From Halobacillus sp. A1 (GTDB lineage: Bacteria > Bacillota > Bacilli > Bacillales > Halobacillaceae), in assembly GCF_024189295.1 (NCBI RefSeq), contig NZ_JAIZEN010000004.1:62001-126000 (forward strand): 64,000 bases of DNA, written 5' to 3'. A program made the position numbers and the translations under genes. This document shows, piece by piece, positions 1-8,190 of this stretch. The notes under the pieces are model-generated. The model was not told the DNA's origin. It saw nothing but the letters and a program-made list of their open reading frames with translations, and did not search any database. Numbering within the stretch: the stretch's first letter is position 1; the number at the start of each line of letters is the position of its first letter.

Positions 1-199
1 ACTATCGTCTATGGCTGCAAGTGTTGTTTATTTCGGGGGTACTGCTGCCCTGCAAAATGTATTGATCATTGCAGCATTACCTTTTTCCGTAGTAGTTCTC
101 TTGATGGGGGCTTCTTTCTTTAAAGCTGCACGGCAGGAAACTGCACCAGAAAGAAAAGCAAGAAAGAACAAGCGTCAAAATATAGAAACATCTAATTAG
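1..199 (+). CDS. BCCT-family osmolyte transporter, C-terminal end (partial)
   Basis: An open frame enters from the left edge and stops at 199, giving the last 65 residues or so of a membrane protein. A hydrophobic helix containing ALQNVLIIAALPFSV and then LLMGASFF, followed by a basic, polar cytoplasmic tail, is the usual end of betaine/choline/carnitine transporters such as OpuD. Those proteins import glycine betaine or related osmolytes with sodium, which fits a halophilic host. The substrate cannot be told from this fragment. A rho-independent terminator follows directly, so it ends its transcription unit. Confidence 0.8.
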   Translation, partial: LSSMAASVVYFGGTAALQNVLIIAALPFSVVVLLMGASFFKAARQETAPERKARKNKRQNIETSN

Positions 200-205
200 T
201 TTGGA

Positions 206-236
206 AACTCATCAGCCGGTGCTGGTGAGTTTTTTA
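206..236 (+). terminator. Rho-independent terminator after the osmolyte transporter
   Basis: Arms AACTCATCAG and CTGGTGAGTT pair with one G-U and are followed by a run of T. Confidence 0.85.
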
Positions 237-384
237 ATTTTGCTGAAAGGTAAGGTATATATGAGAATTCCATAGGAAATAAGAGAATATAAAAAATATA
301 TTTACATTAGTAGAAAATTTGGTATTATATAAGAGGATTTAATGAAATATTGCACAATTTGATCGAGAAAGGGGACTTTGGCTT

Positions 385-543
385 ATGCTGACATCTCTTT
401 ATGTGTTGTCTTTAACTATTCTTCTTACTTTTTTAGTTTTAGCAGCCACAGATAAAATCCAGTCATTTCGTAAAAATCGAAAGACAGTGGCGCAGCCATC
501 ACACCAAGTTACACCTGTACTAGAAGTAAATCAGCAAAACTGA
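385..543 (+). CDS. Small single-pass membrane protein, unknown function
   Basis: A 52-codon frame starts at ATG 385 after GAAAGGGG about ten bases upstream and stops at 543. The product begins MLTSLYVLSLTILLTFLVLA, one strong membrane segment of about 20 residues, followed by a basic stretch (KNRK) and a polar C-terminal tail rich in Q, V and T. It sits alone between two terminators. I do not recognise a family. Support is the ribosome binding site, the well-formed hydrophobic segment with positive-inside tail and the terminator right after the stop; a regulatory or stress-related small membrane protein is possible but not shown. Confidence 0.55.
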   Translation: MLTSLYVLSLTILLTFLVLAATDKIQSFRKNRKTVAQPSHQVTPVLEVNQQN

Positions 544-566
544 TTGTATATAGAATAGGTTAAGTA

Positions 567-597
567 ACTCTTTGGGCTTTGCTCAAAGAGTTTTTTT
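567..597 (+). terminator. Rho-independent terminator after the small membrane protein
   Basis: AACTCTTTGGG and CTCAAAGAGTT pair around a short loop and are followed by seven T. Confidence 0.85.
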
Positions 598-664
598 GTC
601 GATTAAAGAGCCTCCTAAAAACTCTGATACAATAGAAACAACCGCACGTAAGGAGGGTTTATTA

Positions 665-2014
665 ATGAAACAAGAAATTACTCTACATAAAAATGAATTT
701 TTGGAAGAGTTGATGGAGTTTCTGCGTATTCCTAGTATTTCTGCTTTATCGGAATATAAGAACGAAGTGAATAGAGGAGCAGAGTGGTTAAAAGCATCAC
801 TTATAAAAGCAGGATTGGAGAACGCAGAAGTAATCGAAACGGATGGTCACCCCATTGTGTATGCTGACTGGCTGCATGCAGAAGGTAAGCCGACGGTTCT
901 CGTCTATGGACATTATGACGTACAGCCAGCTGATCCACTGGAGTTATGGGACACCTCTCCATTCGACCCTGTAATTCGAGACGAGAAAATCTTTGCTCGA
1001 GGAGCCACAGATGATAAAGGACAATTATTTATTCATGTAAAAGCTGTAGAGCTTTTAATGAAGAAGCACGGTAATCTGCCTGTGAACATCAAATTCTGCG
1101 TAGAGGGAGAAGAAGAGATCGCTAGTCCGAACCTTGCTCGGTTCATTCATGAACAAACTGAAAAATTAGCGGCGGATACTGTCCTCATTTCTGACACTTC
1201 GTTTATTGAAAAAGGTCTGCCGGCCATTTGTACTTCTTTACGAGGGGCTCTTGCTCTTGAATTACACCTGGAAACTGCAAACACAGACCTTCATTCTGGA
1301 TCATATGGCGGGGGAGTACCGAATGCAGTACATTCTCTCGTCCGTTTATTGAACTCCTTTCACAATGAAAAAGGAGAAGTAGCTGTTGAAAACTTCTATA
1401 AAGGCGTCCCAGAGCTTACTGATGAGCTTAGGGAAGAGGTAGGGAATGTTCCCTTTGATGAAGATAAAACAAAGAGAGAGCTTGGCTTAGATGCTTTATA
1501 CGGGGAAGAAGGATTCAGTTTTCAAGAACGTACAGGTATTCGGCCGACTTTAGAAATCAACGGTATAGGAGGAGGCTTCCAGGGAGAAGGGTTGAAAACG
1601 ATTGTACCTAGTAAATCAGAAGCTAAGATTAGCTGCCGCCTGGTAGGTGATCAGGACCCTCAGGAGATATACCGTTTAATTGAAAAGCACATCGAAGTGA
1701 ACACCCCAGCTGGGAGCCGGGTGAGCCTAAACCAGCTTGTCCAGGCAAGTCCGGTTTCCATTGATTCCACCCATCCTGATTTGCAAAAAGCAGCTGATGC
1801 TTATGAGAAAGTATACGGGGTTCGTCCGCTATTCCCTAAAGAAGGGGGATCAATTCCAATTGTTGAAGTTTTTGCACGCGTACTGGGTGCGCCTGTAGTA
1901 TTGATGGGATTTGGCTTGAATTCGGAGAACCTGCATGCCCCAAATGAGCATTTTCATATCGAAAACTTCACTAAAGGTATAGAAACGGTGTGTGAGTTCT
2001 TACAAAATTCATAA
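665..2014 (+). CDS. M20 family dipeptidase (zinc metallopeptidase)
   Basis: A 449-residue cytosolic metallopeptidase of the M20 family, of the kind annotated as dipeptidase (carnosinase/CPS2-like). The start at 665 is chosen because AAGGAGGG lies seven to eight bases upstream; the frame is open further 5' but that part covers a terminator. Visible metal and catalytic motifs are GHYDVQP (His83, Asp85), ARGATDDKG (Asp116), the EGEEE cluster near 148-151 and a C-terminal HxPNE-type region (LHAPNEHF). The middle LHSGSYGG segment belongs to the dimerisation lid. It is monocistronic. It probably cleaves dipeptides for amino-acid recycling; the exact substrate is unknown. Confidence 0.88.
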   Translation: MKQEITLHKNEFLEELMEFLRIPSISALSEYKNEVNRGAEWLKASLIKAGLENAEVIETDGHPIVYADWLHAEGKPTVLVYGHYDVQPADPLELWDTSPFDPVIRDEKIFARGATDDKGQLFIHVKAVELLMKKHGNLPVNIKFCVEGEEEIASPNLARFIHEQTEKLAADTVLISDTSFIEKGLPAICTSLRGALALELHLETANTDLHSGSYGGGVPNAVHSLVRLLNSFHNEKGEVAVENFYKGVPELTDELREEVGNVPFDEDKTKRELGLDALYGEEGFSFQERTGIRPTLEINGIGGGFQGEGLKTIVPSKSEAKISCRLVGDQDPQEIYRLIEKHIEVNTPAGSRVSLNQLVQASPVSIDSTHPDLQKAADAYEKVYGVRPLFPKEGGSIPIVEVFARVLGAPVVLMGFGLNSENLHAPNEHFHIENFTKGIETVCEFLQNS

Positions 2015-2152
2015 TCAAGATTCTTTCTCTTCTTTGTATGCACATATCGTGCATAAGAGAGAGCGGTCATGAGTAATGACACCGTCTAAAAATCCATCCT
2101 TACAATAGACGGTTTTTCCGCAAGATACGCATGGACCAACCGGTTCTTCCAT
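2015..2152 (-). CDS. 45-residue cysteine-rich (zinc ribbon-like) protein
   Basis: A short frame on the minus strand starts at ATG 2152, nine bases after a strong GGAGG, and stops at 2015, one base beyond the end of the dipeptidase gene. The product has CVSCG at residues 8-12, a third Cys at 17 and CTIC at 34-37, spacing that resembles a small zinc ribbon. The final residues are charged (YKEEKES). No family is recognised. The good ribosome binding site and paired CxxC motifs make it a credible gene. It lies downstream of the luciferase-like monooxygenase gene on the same strand, separated by a terminator hairpin. Confidence 0.65.
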   Translation of the reverse strand: MEEPVGPCVSCGKTVYCKDGFLDGVITHDRSLLCTICAYKEEKES

Positions 2153-2220
2153 TATGATCGCCTCCAGTATAGTAAGTTCACTGCTATTAAAATATTGTAA
2201 TGAGTCTCTGAATTGTAAAT

Positions 2221-2250
2221 AAACCCAGCGGCAATCGCTGGGTTTATTTT
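2221..2250 (-). terminator. Terminator hairpin after the luciferase-like gene
   Basis: Perfect ten-base arms AAACCCAGCG and CGCTGGGTTT with a five-base loop. The minus-strand side is followed by TTTATTT-like sequence, the plus-strand side by ATTTTTATG. Confidence 0.7.
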
Positions 2251-3263
2251 TATGAATTCATGATATCGGCTACTATTTCGTACGAACGTACTCTAGCACT
2301 ATGATCATAAATTTGAGAGATAACCATTATCTCATCTGCTTGTGTGTCGCTAACAAATGTTTCTAGTTCTTTTTTGACTTTATCGGGTCCGCCAATGATA
2401 GAGGATCCCAGCTGTTGCTGAAGAGCATGCTTTTCGTGCTCCATCCAAATTTCATCCATGTTCTCTACAGGAGGCTGCAGAAGCATGTTTGTATTGCGTA
2501 CAAGGTTAAGGAACTGTTGATATAAAGAAGTAGCGAGACGCTGTGCTTCTTCGTCAGTATCGGCTGCAATTACATTAACGCCCAGCATGGCATGAGGTTC
2601 ACTCAAAGTAGAAGATGCTGTAAAGTTGCGGCGGTATAAGTCTAGTGCACCCATTGTATTATTAGGTGAAAAGTGACTTGCAAATGAGAAAGGCAATCCT
2701 AACTGGCCAGCCAATTGAGCGCTGAAGCCACTTGATCCTAACAGCCAAATGGGAACATTCAGCCCTTCACCAGGAACAGCACGCACACTACGGATTCCGG
2801 TAGAGAGAGTAGGGTCGAAGTAGCCTCTCAGTTCATCCAATTGAGCTGGGAAGTTATTAGCGTCTCCGTCCTTGTTGCGACGAAGAGCATAGGCTGTGGT
2901 CTGGTCAGTACCTGGTGCACGGCCTAGTCCTAAATCAATACGGCCGGGAAATAATGTTTCCAAAGTACCAAATTGCTCAGCAATCACTAAAGGCGCATGG
3001 TTCGGCAGCATAATCCCCCCTGCCCCTACGCGGATAGTTGAGGTGTGGTGTGCAATATGGCTGATCGCTACAGAGGTGGCAGAGCTGGCAATAAACGGCA
3101 TATTATGGTGTTCGGCCATCCAATACCTGGTGAACCCCATCTTCTCGACATTTTGTGCTAAATCGACACTGTTTGCAAAAGATTCTGCCGGGCTCCCGCC
3201 TTCTATTACAGGAGCTAAATCTAATACGGAATAATCTATATCTTTTAGTTGTTTGTCTGACAT
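2250..3263 (-). CDS. LLM class flavin-dependent oxidoreductase
   Basis: A 337-residue protein of the bacterial luciferase-like monooxygenase superfamily, group with B. subtilis YhbW/YceB. Typical features are the N-terminal LDLAPV..G, the YWMAEHH motif near residue 47, [21 protein letters not shown] around 70-92, and [24 protein letters not shown] just after. These proteins bind reduced FMN and are predicted to oxidise small organic substrates; the substrate is not known. GGAAG precedes ATG 3263. It stands alone, with a terminator hairpin downstream. Confidence 0.88.
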   Translation of the reverse strand: MSDKQLKDIDYSVLDLAPVIEGGSPAESFANSVDLAQNVEKMGFTRYWMAEHHNMPFIASSATSVAISHIAHHTSTIRVGAGGIMLPNHAPLVIAEQFGTLETLFPGRIDLGLGRAPGTDQTTAYALRRNKDGDANNFPAQLDELRGYFDPTLSTGIRSVRAVPGEGLNVPIWLLGSSGFSAQLAGQLGLPFSFASHFSPNNTMGALDLYRRNFTASSTLSEPHAMLGVNVIAADTDEEAQRLATSLYQQFLNLVRNTNMLLQPPVENMDEIWMEHEKHALQQQLGSSIIGGPDKVKKELETFVSDTQADEIMVISQIYDHSARVRSYEIVADIMNS

Positions 3264-3652
3264 ATGAACATCTTCCTTTATTAAACATTTAATTCAAATC
3301 TATCGTAACAATTTTATTTCGGGACACAAAGGAATCTGCTTGTTTCCTGTTTATTGAGGACTTACAAACGCAAGAAGATCAAGGAAATTGTAAAACTCCT
3401 AAAGGGTGACAGTACTGGTGAGGTCCCTCCAGGAAGTTCATCCTATGTCTATGGAAGGCGAGTAACTTCGCCGTCCCTCCAGCTTCAATCACAGAATTGA
3501 ATACGTCTTAAGGCTATGTCTTAGGAGAAGTAAACTTTTACGAAACGATAAAAGGGGAGACTTAAAAAAGCATTCATTTAAAAGAGTGGGACCTTGCGTA
3601 TCGGGATATATAACCTTACTATGATAACAAAAGATAAAGACAGGGGATTCAA
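3264..3652. other. Gene-free stretch with a short direct repeat and hairpin
   Basis: No gene is seen. GTCCCTCCAG occurs twice, at 3423 and 3473, exactly 50 bases apart, and GGCGA-gtaac-TTCGCC can form a small hairpin between them. CTATGTCT also recurs. The stretch does not match a riboswitch I know and does not share the conserved core of the other repeats in the window. Confidence 0.4.
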
Positions 3653-4846
3653 ATGAAAAATGAAGTAACAGTGACTTTAAGAAACAAGGTTATAAAGAAA
3701 TTCAAGAGTGGATATCCATTAGTTCAAAAGTCTTTTGTAGAGTCTACCCATATGCTGAAGGATGAAGGAATGATTATGAACCTCGTCGATAACAATGGAG
3801 ATTTTATAGGAAAGGGCTACTACGGTTCTCAAAATAAAGGAATTGGGTGGGTGTTGAGCCATCGACAAGAGGACGAGATAGATCAATCCTTTTTTGAGAA
3901 GCGGTTAAAAAAGGCAATACATGGACGCAAAGGCTTCTATAAAGATACAGATACTACGGCTTTTAGAGTGTTCAATGGAGAAGGCGATGGTATCGGTGGT
4001 TTTACGATCGATTATTTTGCAGGGTATTACCTAATCAATTTTTACAGTGAGGGAATTTATACTTTCAGGTCGTTAATCCTTGAGTCTTTGCAAAAATTAG
4101 TAGAATATACAGCTATTTATGAGAAGAAAAGATTTGGTAAGCAAGGACAGTATATAGAAGAAGATGAATTTGTAGCAGGAGAACGCGGTGACTTCCCGAT
4201 TATTGTGAAGGAGAATGGTGTAAACTTTGCTGTTTACTTAAATGAAGGCGCGATGGTCGGTGTTTTTCTTGATCAACGAGAAGTGCGAAAGAAAATTCGT
4301 GACGAATACGCTGAGGGACAGAGTGTTCTGAATATGTTTTCCTATACCGGCGCCTTCTCGGTGTTTGCTGCTTTAGGTGGAGCCAGCCACACCACAAGCG
4401 TTGACCTTGCGAACCGGAGTTATGCTAAAACAATTGAAAACTTTAGTCTGAATGGGATTGATTTTGAGGCGCATGACATTGTAGTGGAGGATGTTTTTCA
4501 ATACTTCAAATACGCCAAACGCAAAAATAAGCTGTTTGATCTTATCGTTCTAGATCCTCCTAGTTTTGCAAGGTCAAAGAAAACATTATTTAAAGCTGAA
4601 AAAGATTATACTAATTTGTTGAAAGAAACGATTGCTATAACGGAAAAAAGAGGAACGATTGTCGCTTCAACAAATTGCAGTACTTTTAATATGAAAAAGT
4701 TCAAATCATTCGTGGACACTGCATTTAAGGATATGAATGTAAAGTTTAGAATTGAGTGGGAGTACTCTCTGCCTCAAGATTACAAAACACTCCCAGAATA
4801 TGAAGAGGGTAATTATTTAAAGGTGTTATTCATAAGGCTTTTATAA
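3653..4846 (+). CDS. Class I SAM-dependent rRNA (cytosine-C5) methyltransferase, RlmI-like
   Basis: A 397-residue protein with the layout of the RlmI/YwbD family: N-terminal PUA RNA-binding domain (about 1-75), linker, then a Rossmann methyltransferase. SAM-binding and catalytic motifs are visible: VLNMFSYTGAFSVFAALGGA (about 227-246), DLANRSYAKT, LIVLDPPSFARSKK (about 298-311) and a Cys in ASTNCSTF. By family this methylates a cytosine of 23S rRNA. AGGGGATTC precedes ATG 3653 by a suitable distance. It is monocistronic, with a strong terminator downstream. Confidence 0.88.
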   Translation: MKNEVTVTLRNKVIKKFKSGYPLVQKSFVESTHMLKDEGMIMNLVDNNGDFIGKGYYGSQNKGIGWVLSHRQEDEIDQSFFEKRLKKAIHGRKGFYKDTDTTAFRVFNGEGDGIGGFTIDYFAGYYLINFYSEGIYTFRSLILESLQKLVEYTAIYEKKRFGKQGQYIEEDEFVAGERGDFPIIVKENGVNFAVYLNEGAMVGVFLDQREVRKKIRDEYAEGQSVLNMFSYTGAFSVFAALGGASHTTSVDLANRSYAKTIENFSLNGIDFEAHDIVVEDVFQYFKYAKRKNKLFDLIVLDPPSFARSKKTLFKAEKDYTNLLKETIAITEKRGTIVASTNCSTFNMKKFKSFVDTAFKDMNVKFRIEWEYSLPQDYKTLPEYEEGNYLKVLFIRLL

Positions 4847-4914
4847 TCCATATGATCGTGAAGACCATTGTTGTAGTCTTAAACCATTTACCAATCGAAT
4901 TAATTGAAAAAAAT

Positions 4915-4946
4915 GTAAAAAAGACCGTAATTTTACGGTCTTTTTT
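4915..4946 (+). terminator. Rho-independent terminator after the methyltransferase
   Basis: AAGACCGTAA and TTACGGTCTT pair perfectly with a tiny loop and a T-run on either strand; it can work in both directions. Confidence 0.88.
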
Positions 4947-5133
4947 ACATTGTAACCTCATTTAACCCTCTTTAGAGCCTCTCTCCCTCTTTTTCTACTG
5001 TTTTAATCCTACGTCCCTCGCAACCTATATTCTTCTCTTTATATTAGCTCTATTTAATCTAAATTTATTCTTTCTACTGATTTTATACTCGGTTTGTTTA
5101 TTAATTTCTCTTTTATCAATGTGCATACAAAAA

Positions 5134-5307
5134 TGTTTGCAAGTACACAAAAAGTATTTATTTTGTAAACATTTACGTACACTTGCATCCATAAATGTTT
5201 ACTTGCGTGCGTAATTGTACACATGTTGATTTAGAGCCATGCAAACATAAAAGAAAACAAGTATACAATTATGGACACATGTAAACAAAAAAGAATGGAT
5301 TGTGTAC
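5134..5307 (+). repeat. Array of short repeats upstream of the ParM-like gene (candidate parC centromere)
   Basis: Two short words alternate five times. TGTTTRC or its complement GYAAACA starts at 5134, 5165, 5196, 5241 and 5281; GTRYAC starts at 5143, 5177, 5217, 5261 and 5302. Steps are 31-45 bases, close to three to four helical turns. In plasmid actin-type partition systems the adaptor ParR binds iterons upstream of parM and these serve as centromere and operator. The position directly before a parM-parR pair makes the same role likely. The order and orientation vary, so this is not a CRISPR array. Confidence 0.6.
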
Positions 5308-5320
5308 GTAAATGAATACG

Positions 5321-5367
5321 AAAATAGTCACATTGACTATTTTCACCATATCTAATATGTTTAATAT
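5321..5367 (+). promoter_or_regulatory. Perfect palindrome and possible promoter of the parMR-like operon
   Basis: Ten-base arms AAAATAGTCA (5321-5330) and TGACTATTTT (5334-5343) form a perfect inverted repeat with a CAT spacer. TTGACT at 5333 lies in the right arm, 17 bases before TATGTT at 5356, a reasonable -35/-10 pair. A repressor bound to the palindrome would block this promoter. Confidence 0.45.
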
Positions 5368-5416
5368 GGAAGCTAGTAATCTAGCAAATTTCTTTCTAAA
5401 AGGAGAATTTAATTAA

Positions 5417-6601
5417 ATGACAAAATCAAGAATTGCTGCTGTAGATGTAGGGAACGATGCAGTGAAAGCCAACTTCGGAAAATTAGAATCTGAACTTTAT
5501 ATACCTAACGTAATGGCGAGGGACGTCGAGGATCGTCCCGTTATCGGAATAGAAGATCTGGATGAAAAAGATCCTTTAGATAACTTGCATATTCGTCTTC
5601 ACTCACCAGCGCTTCAAGAGAATAACGCTATTTATCGTGTAGGGAATTTAGCAACTAAAAGCGATAATTCTACGGAGCTGGATCCTGGAAGCAGTAAATC
5701 GGAGGAAGACCAAACATTAGTCATGCTGTTTGCTTCTCTTGCAATGGATGCTGTACAAGGGAATGATTCAACTGTTGAAAGAAACAATGTAATTGAAGCT
5801 AATTACACTTTAGGTACAGGACTGCCTCTTCGCGAAGTGAAAGAAGGTAAAGATGTAGGTTACCGTTCTCAACTACTAGGTTCTGTTCACCAGGTTGAAT
5901 TCCTTGTAACTCCGCAGTATCAAGGTAAAAAAGTAAATATTAAATTCGATGAAGTAAAAGTTTACCCAGAGGGCTTCGCAGCTTACGTAAACTTAGTAAT
6001 GGATAACAACCTGAATGTGATTAATAAAGATCTTATTGATAAGCAAATCCTTATTCAGGACATTGGCGGTCTCTCAACTGATATCGCAGTAATCCGAAAT
6101 CGTAATGTCGATGATGATAAAGCACAAGGTTTCAACCTTGGAGTTGCAGAATCACTGGAACAAATCCGCGATGAAATTCTTACAAAACATGGCGTGCAAT
6201 TGGATAGCCGCCGTGATGTAGTAGATATCATTACAAGGAAAAATGACAGACACCACATCATGGTTAAAGGGAGCAGAACGAGCGTTCATGATATTACGGA
6301 CCGAATCCTTCTTGAGCTAGCTAAAAAAGAGTATCGTTTCCTAAGAAATGTATGGCAGAAGAACTCTCAGGCAGAAATCTGCTATTTCGTGGGCGGAGGT
6401 TCCGCTGTATTAAAAGAATATATTAAAACATTGAACAATAAGCTTGATGGCTTTAACATAGACTTCTTTGAAGATGAAAATGAAAGTATTTGGATGATGG
6501 CCAATGCTTATTACAAGTTGATCTCAGATTTTGAGAGAAAATCACATTCGAACAAAAGAAGAGAAGAAAAGAAAGAAAAAGAAAAAGCTCAATCTAAATA
6601 A
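5417..6601 (+). CDS. Actin-like ATPase, ParM/StbA family
   Basis: A 394-residue actin-fold ATPase of the ParM/Alp group, the filament-forming motor of plasmid partition systems. Phosphate-1 loop AAVDVGNDAVKANFG lies at residues 7-21, phosphate-2 loop QDIGGLSTDIAV near 213-224 and the adenosine motif FVGGGSAVL near 324-332. The C-terminal 25 residues are very basic (KRREEKKEKEK). AAAGGAG precedes ATG 5417 by 12 bases. A ParR-like gene follows nine bases later and a repeat array precedes it, the standard order of an actin-type partition cassette. Here it lies among ordinary chromosomal genes, so it may be a domesticated plasmid remnant or act on the chromosome or a nucleoid-associated target. 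Confidence 0.85.
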   Translation: MTKSRIAAVDVGNDAVKANFGKLESELYIPNVMARDVEDRPVIGIEDLDEKDPLDNLHIRLHSPALQENNAIYRVGNLATKSDNSTELDPGSSKSEEDQTLVMLFASLAMDAVQGNDSTVERNNVIEANYTLGTGLPLREVKEGKDVGYRSQLLGSVHQVEFLVTPQYQGKKVNIKFDEVKVYPEGFAAYVNLVMDNNLNVINKDLIDKQILIQDIGGLSTDIAVIRNRNVDDDKAQGFNLGVAESLEQIRDEILTKHGVQLDSRRDVVDIITRKNDRHHIMVKGSRTSVHDITDRILLELAKKEYRFLRNVWQKNSQAEICYFVGGGSAVLKEYIKTLNNKLDGFNIDFFEDENESIWMMANAYYKLISDFERKSHSNKRREEKKEKEKAQSK

Positions 6602-6610
6602 GGTGATTAA

Positions 6611-7198
6611 ATGAGCAATTCTAAGAAAGGTGTGGAGAGGGGGCAGTCCATTACATTTCGTGTCCCTTCTGATACGCCAGATCACTTATTAAAGCAATTA
6701 ACGGCACTTAAAGAGAAGGAACGAAGGAATTTCTCAAGCAGAATAGCTCAATTTGTCATGGATGGTGTCAGTAATTCCTTATCAAAAGACAAGGAGACGG
6801 TTACGATACCTCTGCCCCGCCAACTTACAAAAGAACAACGGAGTTGGATGAAGCATGAACACTCAGAAGCGTTAATGGGAAGCATCATTTATCAGCTTAT
6901 GAGTGACCCGACTAGAGCGATGACCTTACTGGCATCACTTAACAGTAATTCTGTAAATATTGATGAGGCTCTCTATCTCCAGGAGGAAGCTGCAGCGAGT
7001 GAGGAAGCAGATTCTTCTTACGAAAACGAGAGCAGGGAAGCTGCTCAGAGTACTGTTGTAAGCAGCAGTGATAACGATTTGGATGATTTGAATTTAGACA
7101 GTCTTCAAGATGACTTGAGAAGTTTTCCGGAAGAAGATCAACAACAAGAGGAAGACGACGACCCTCTTGGAGACTTCTTTTCTAGTATGAATAAATAA
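6611..7198 (+). CDS. ParR-like DNA-binding adaptor of the actin-like cassette
   Basis: A 195-residue protein without an assigned family name but with ParR-like anatomy. The N-terminus (about 10-55, SITFRVPSDTPDHLLKQL..RRNFSSRIAQFVMDGV) looks like a ribbon-helix-helix DNA-binding domain with a following helix. From about 120 it becomes a disordered acidic linker rich in D, E and S and ends in DDPLGDFFSSMNK, a short hydrophobic C-terminal peptide of the kind by which ParR contacts ParM filaments. It begins nine bases after the ParM-like gene with AGGTG as ribosome binding site. Function is inferred from position and layout. Confidence 0.65.
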   Translation: MSNSKKGVERGQSITFRVPSDTPDHLLKQLTALKEKERRNFSSRIAQFVMDGVSNSLSKDKETVTIPLPRQLTKEQRSWMKHEHSEALMGSIIYQLMSDPTRAMTLLASLNSNSVNIDEALYLQEEAAASEEADSSYENESREAAQSTVVSSSDNDLDDLNLDSLQDDLRSFPEEDQQQEEDDDPLGDFFSSMNK

Positions 7199-7200
7199 GT

Positions 7201-7231
7201 GAACCCCCTGACCGCTGTGGTCAGGGGGTTC
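7201..7231 (+). terminator. Very strong hairpin after the parR-like gene, without a T-run
   Basis: Perfect 13-base arms GAACCCCCTGACC and GGTCAGGGGGTTC with a five-base loop start three bases after the parR stop codon. The plus strand continues with AAAATTACG, so a classical U-tract is missing. It could be an mRNA 3'-end stabiliser, a protein-binding palindrome or a terminator of unusual type. Confidence 0.5.
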
Positions 7232-7264
7232 AAAATTACGGGATTAGTTTTAGAAAAATGCGGA

Positions 7265-7513
7265 CTAGCTTAAGGGGTTGTGTTCAGCGAAGCGCTGAAA
7301 AGAGATTTCATCCTCAATCAATCCACAAGCACCACATTGTACTTTATATTCAGGCCCCTTGTAGTCGACGTGATAAACAGCAAGCTGATCAGAGCTGCAT
7401 TCTGAAATCATTTCACCTGAACGCGGATCTACTTTGATTGACCTCGACACTTGTTTAATCATATTGAACCTCGATCGATTGGTTTTACAGTTTGGACACA
7501 AATAGGGTTTCAT
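7265..7513 (-). CDS. Conserved zinc ribbon-like small protein
   Basis: An 82-residue protein starting at ATG 7513 after GGAAGCGAG. It has one CPNC pair at residues 6-9 and a second CGAC pair near 61-64, spaced as in a two-knuckle zinc ribbon, with a basic segment between (RSIKVDPRSGE) that suggests nucleic acid contact. It ends FAEHNPLS. I recognise it only as a hypothetical protein type seen in Bacillaceae. No operon partner is apparent; the hxlR gene upstream on the same strand has its own terminator. Confidence 0.7.
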   Translation of the reverse strand: MKPYLCPNCKTNRSRFNMIKQVSRSIKVDPRSGEMISECSSDQLAVYHVDYKGPEYKVQCGACGLIEDEISFQRFAEHNPLS

Positions 7514-7636
7514 TAAACTCGCTTCCTTTTCATAAAGTAATTAGTTATCTACTATTATGTAACTATTATTAGGAATTTATGAGCTGAATCCAATATTTTT
7601 TTAATGATACCATGTCGGTATTTCCCGGGAAATATC

Positions 7637-7665
7637 AAAAAAGGCCCCGAGAAGGGCCTTTTTAT
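7637..7665 (-). terminator. Bidirectional terminator after the HxlR regulator
   Basis: AAAAGGCCC and GGGCCTTTTT pair around a short loop, with a T-run on both strands. Confidence 0.85.
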
Positions 7666-7669
7666 AGAT

Positions 7670-7999
7670 CTATTGAACTTTAGAATCTTCTTCTAAAGAC
7701 ACCCAATCATGAGACCATTTCTCAACACTGCTCATAACTGCTTTTAATGACTCGCCTTTTTCGGTTAAAGAATACTCAATACGGACGGGTGTTTCAGGAA
7801 AGACTTCGCGTTTAACTAAGCCTTCTTTTTCCATTTCTTTCAAACGGTCAGACAACACTTTACCACTGATCCCTATAGATGATTCTATACTTCTAAAACG
7901 CTGGCTGCCTTCTAACAGTTTATGAATAATAAGACCTGTCCAACGTTGACTTAGGATTCCTATTGCCTTTTCAAAGCGAGGACATACAGTTTTATCCAT
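7670..7999 (-). CDS. HxlR family transcriptional regulator
   Basis: A winged-helix regulator of about 109 residues. The start is placed at ATG 7999 (MDKTVCPRFEKA), nine bases after AGGAG; a GTG three codons earlier overlaps that site. Family hallmarks are the conserved Cys near residue 6, ILSQRWTGLIIHKLLEG, FRSIESSIGISGKVLSDRLKEMEKEGLV and the wing PVRIEYSLTEKG. HxlR proteins sense aldehydes, quinones or redox stress, in some cases through that N-terminal Cys. The target is not evident: the neighbouring plus-strand space contains only repeats. Confidence 0.88.
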   Translation of the reverse strand: MDKTVCPRFEKAIGILSQRWTGLIIHKLLEGSQRFRSIESSIGISGKVLSDRLKEMEKEGLVKREVFPETPVRIEYSLTEKGESLKAVMSSVEKWSHDWVSLEEDSKVQ

Positions 8000-8190
8000 A
8001 GTAATCACTCCTGCATTTAATATACCACATTTGTACAGGTTATTAAATGAATTAAGATTACTTACTTACAAAAAGAAATCGTATATAGCACCTAATAATC
8101 ACCACTATACTTAACCCACTTCTTATAGCGTAGGCTCATTTGAATTTCCCCGTTACTTATTGATATAAACACCCTATTTTTGAACACTCA

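Noticed and set aside
3264-3652. Riboswitch upstream of the methyltransferase gene
   Set aside because: No conserved aptamer core that I know is present and there is no terminator/antiterminator pair.
5134-5307. Possible CRISPR array
   Set aside because: Repeats are only 6-7 bases, vary in orientation and have no unique spacers of constant length or cas genes; iterons of a partition system fit better.
5417-7198. Prophage or integrated plasmid island around the parMR genes
   Set aside because: No integrase, replication, relaxase or phage structural gene and no attachment-site duplication was found on either side.
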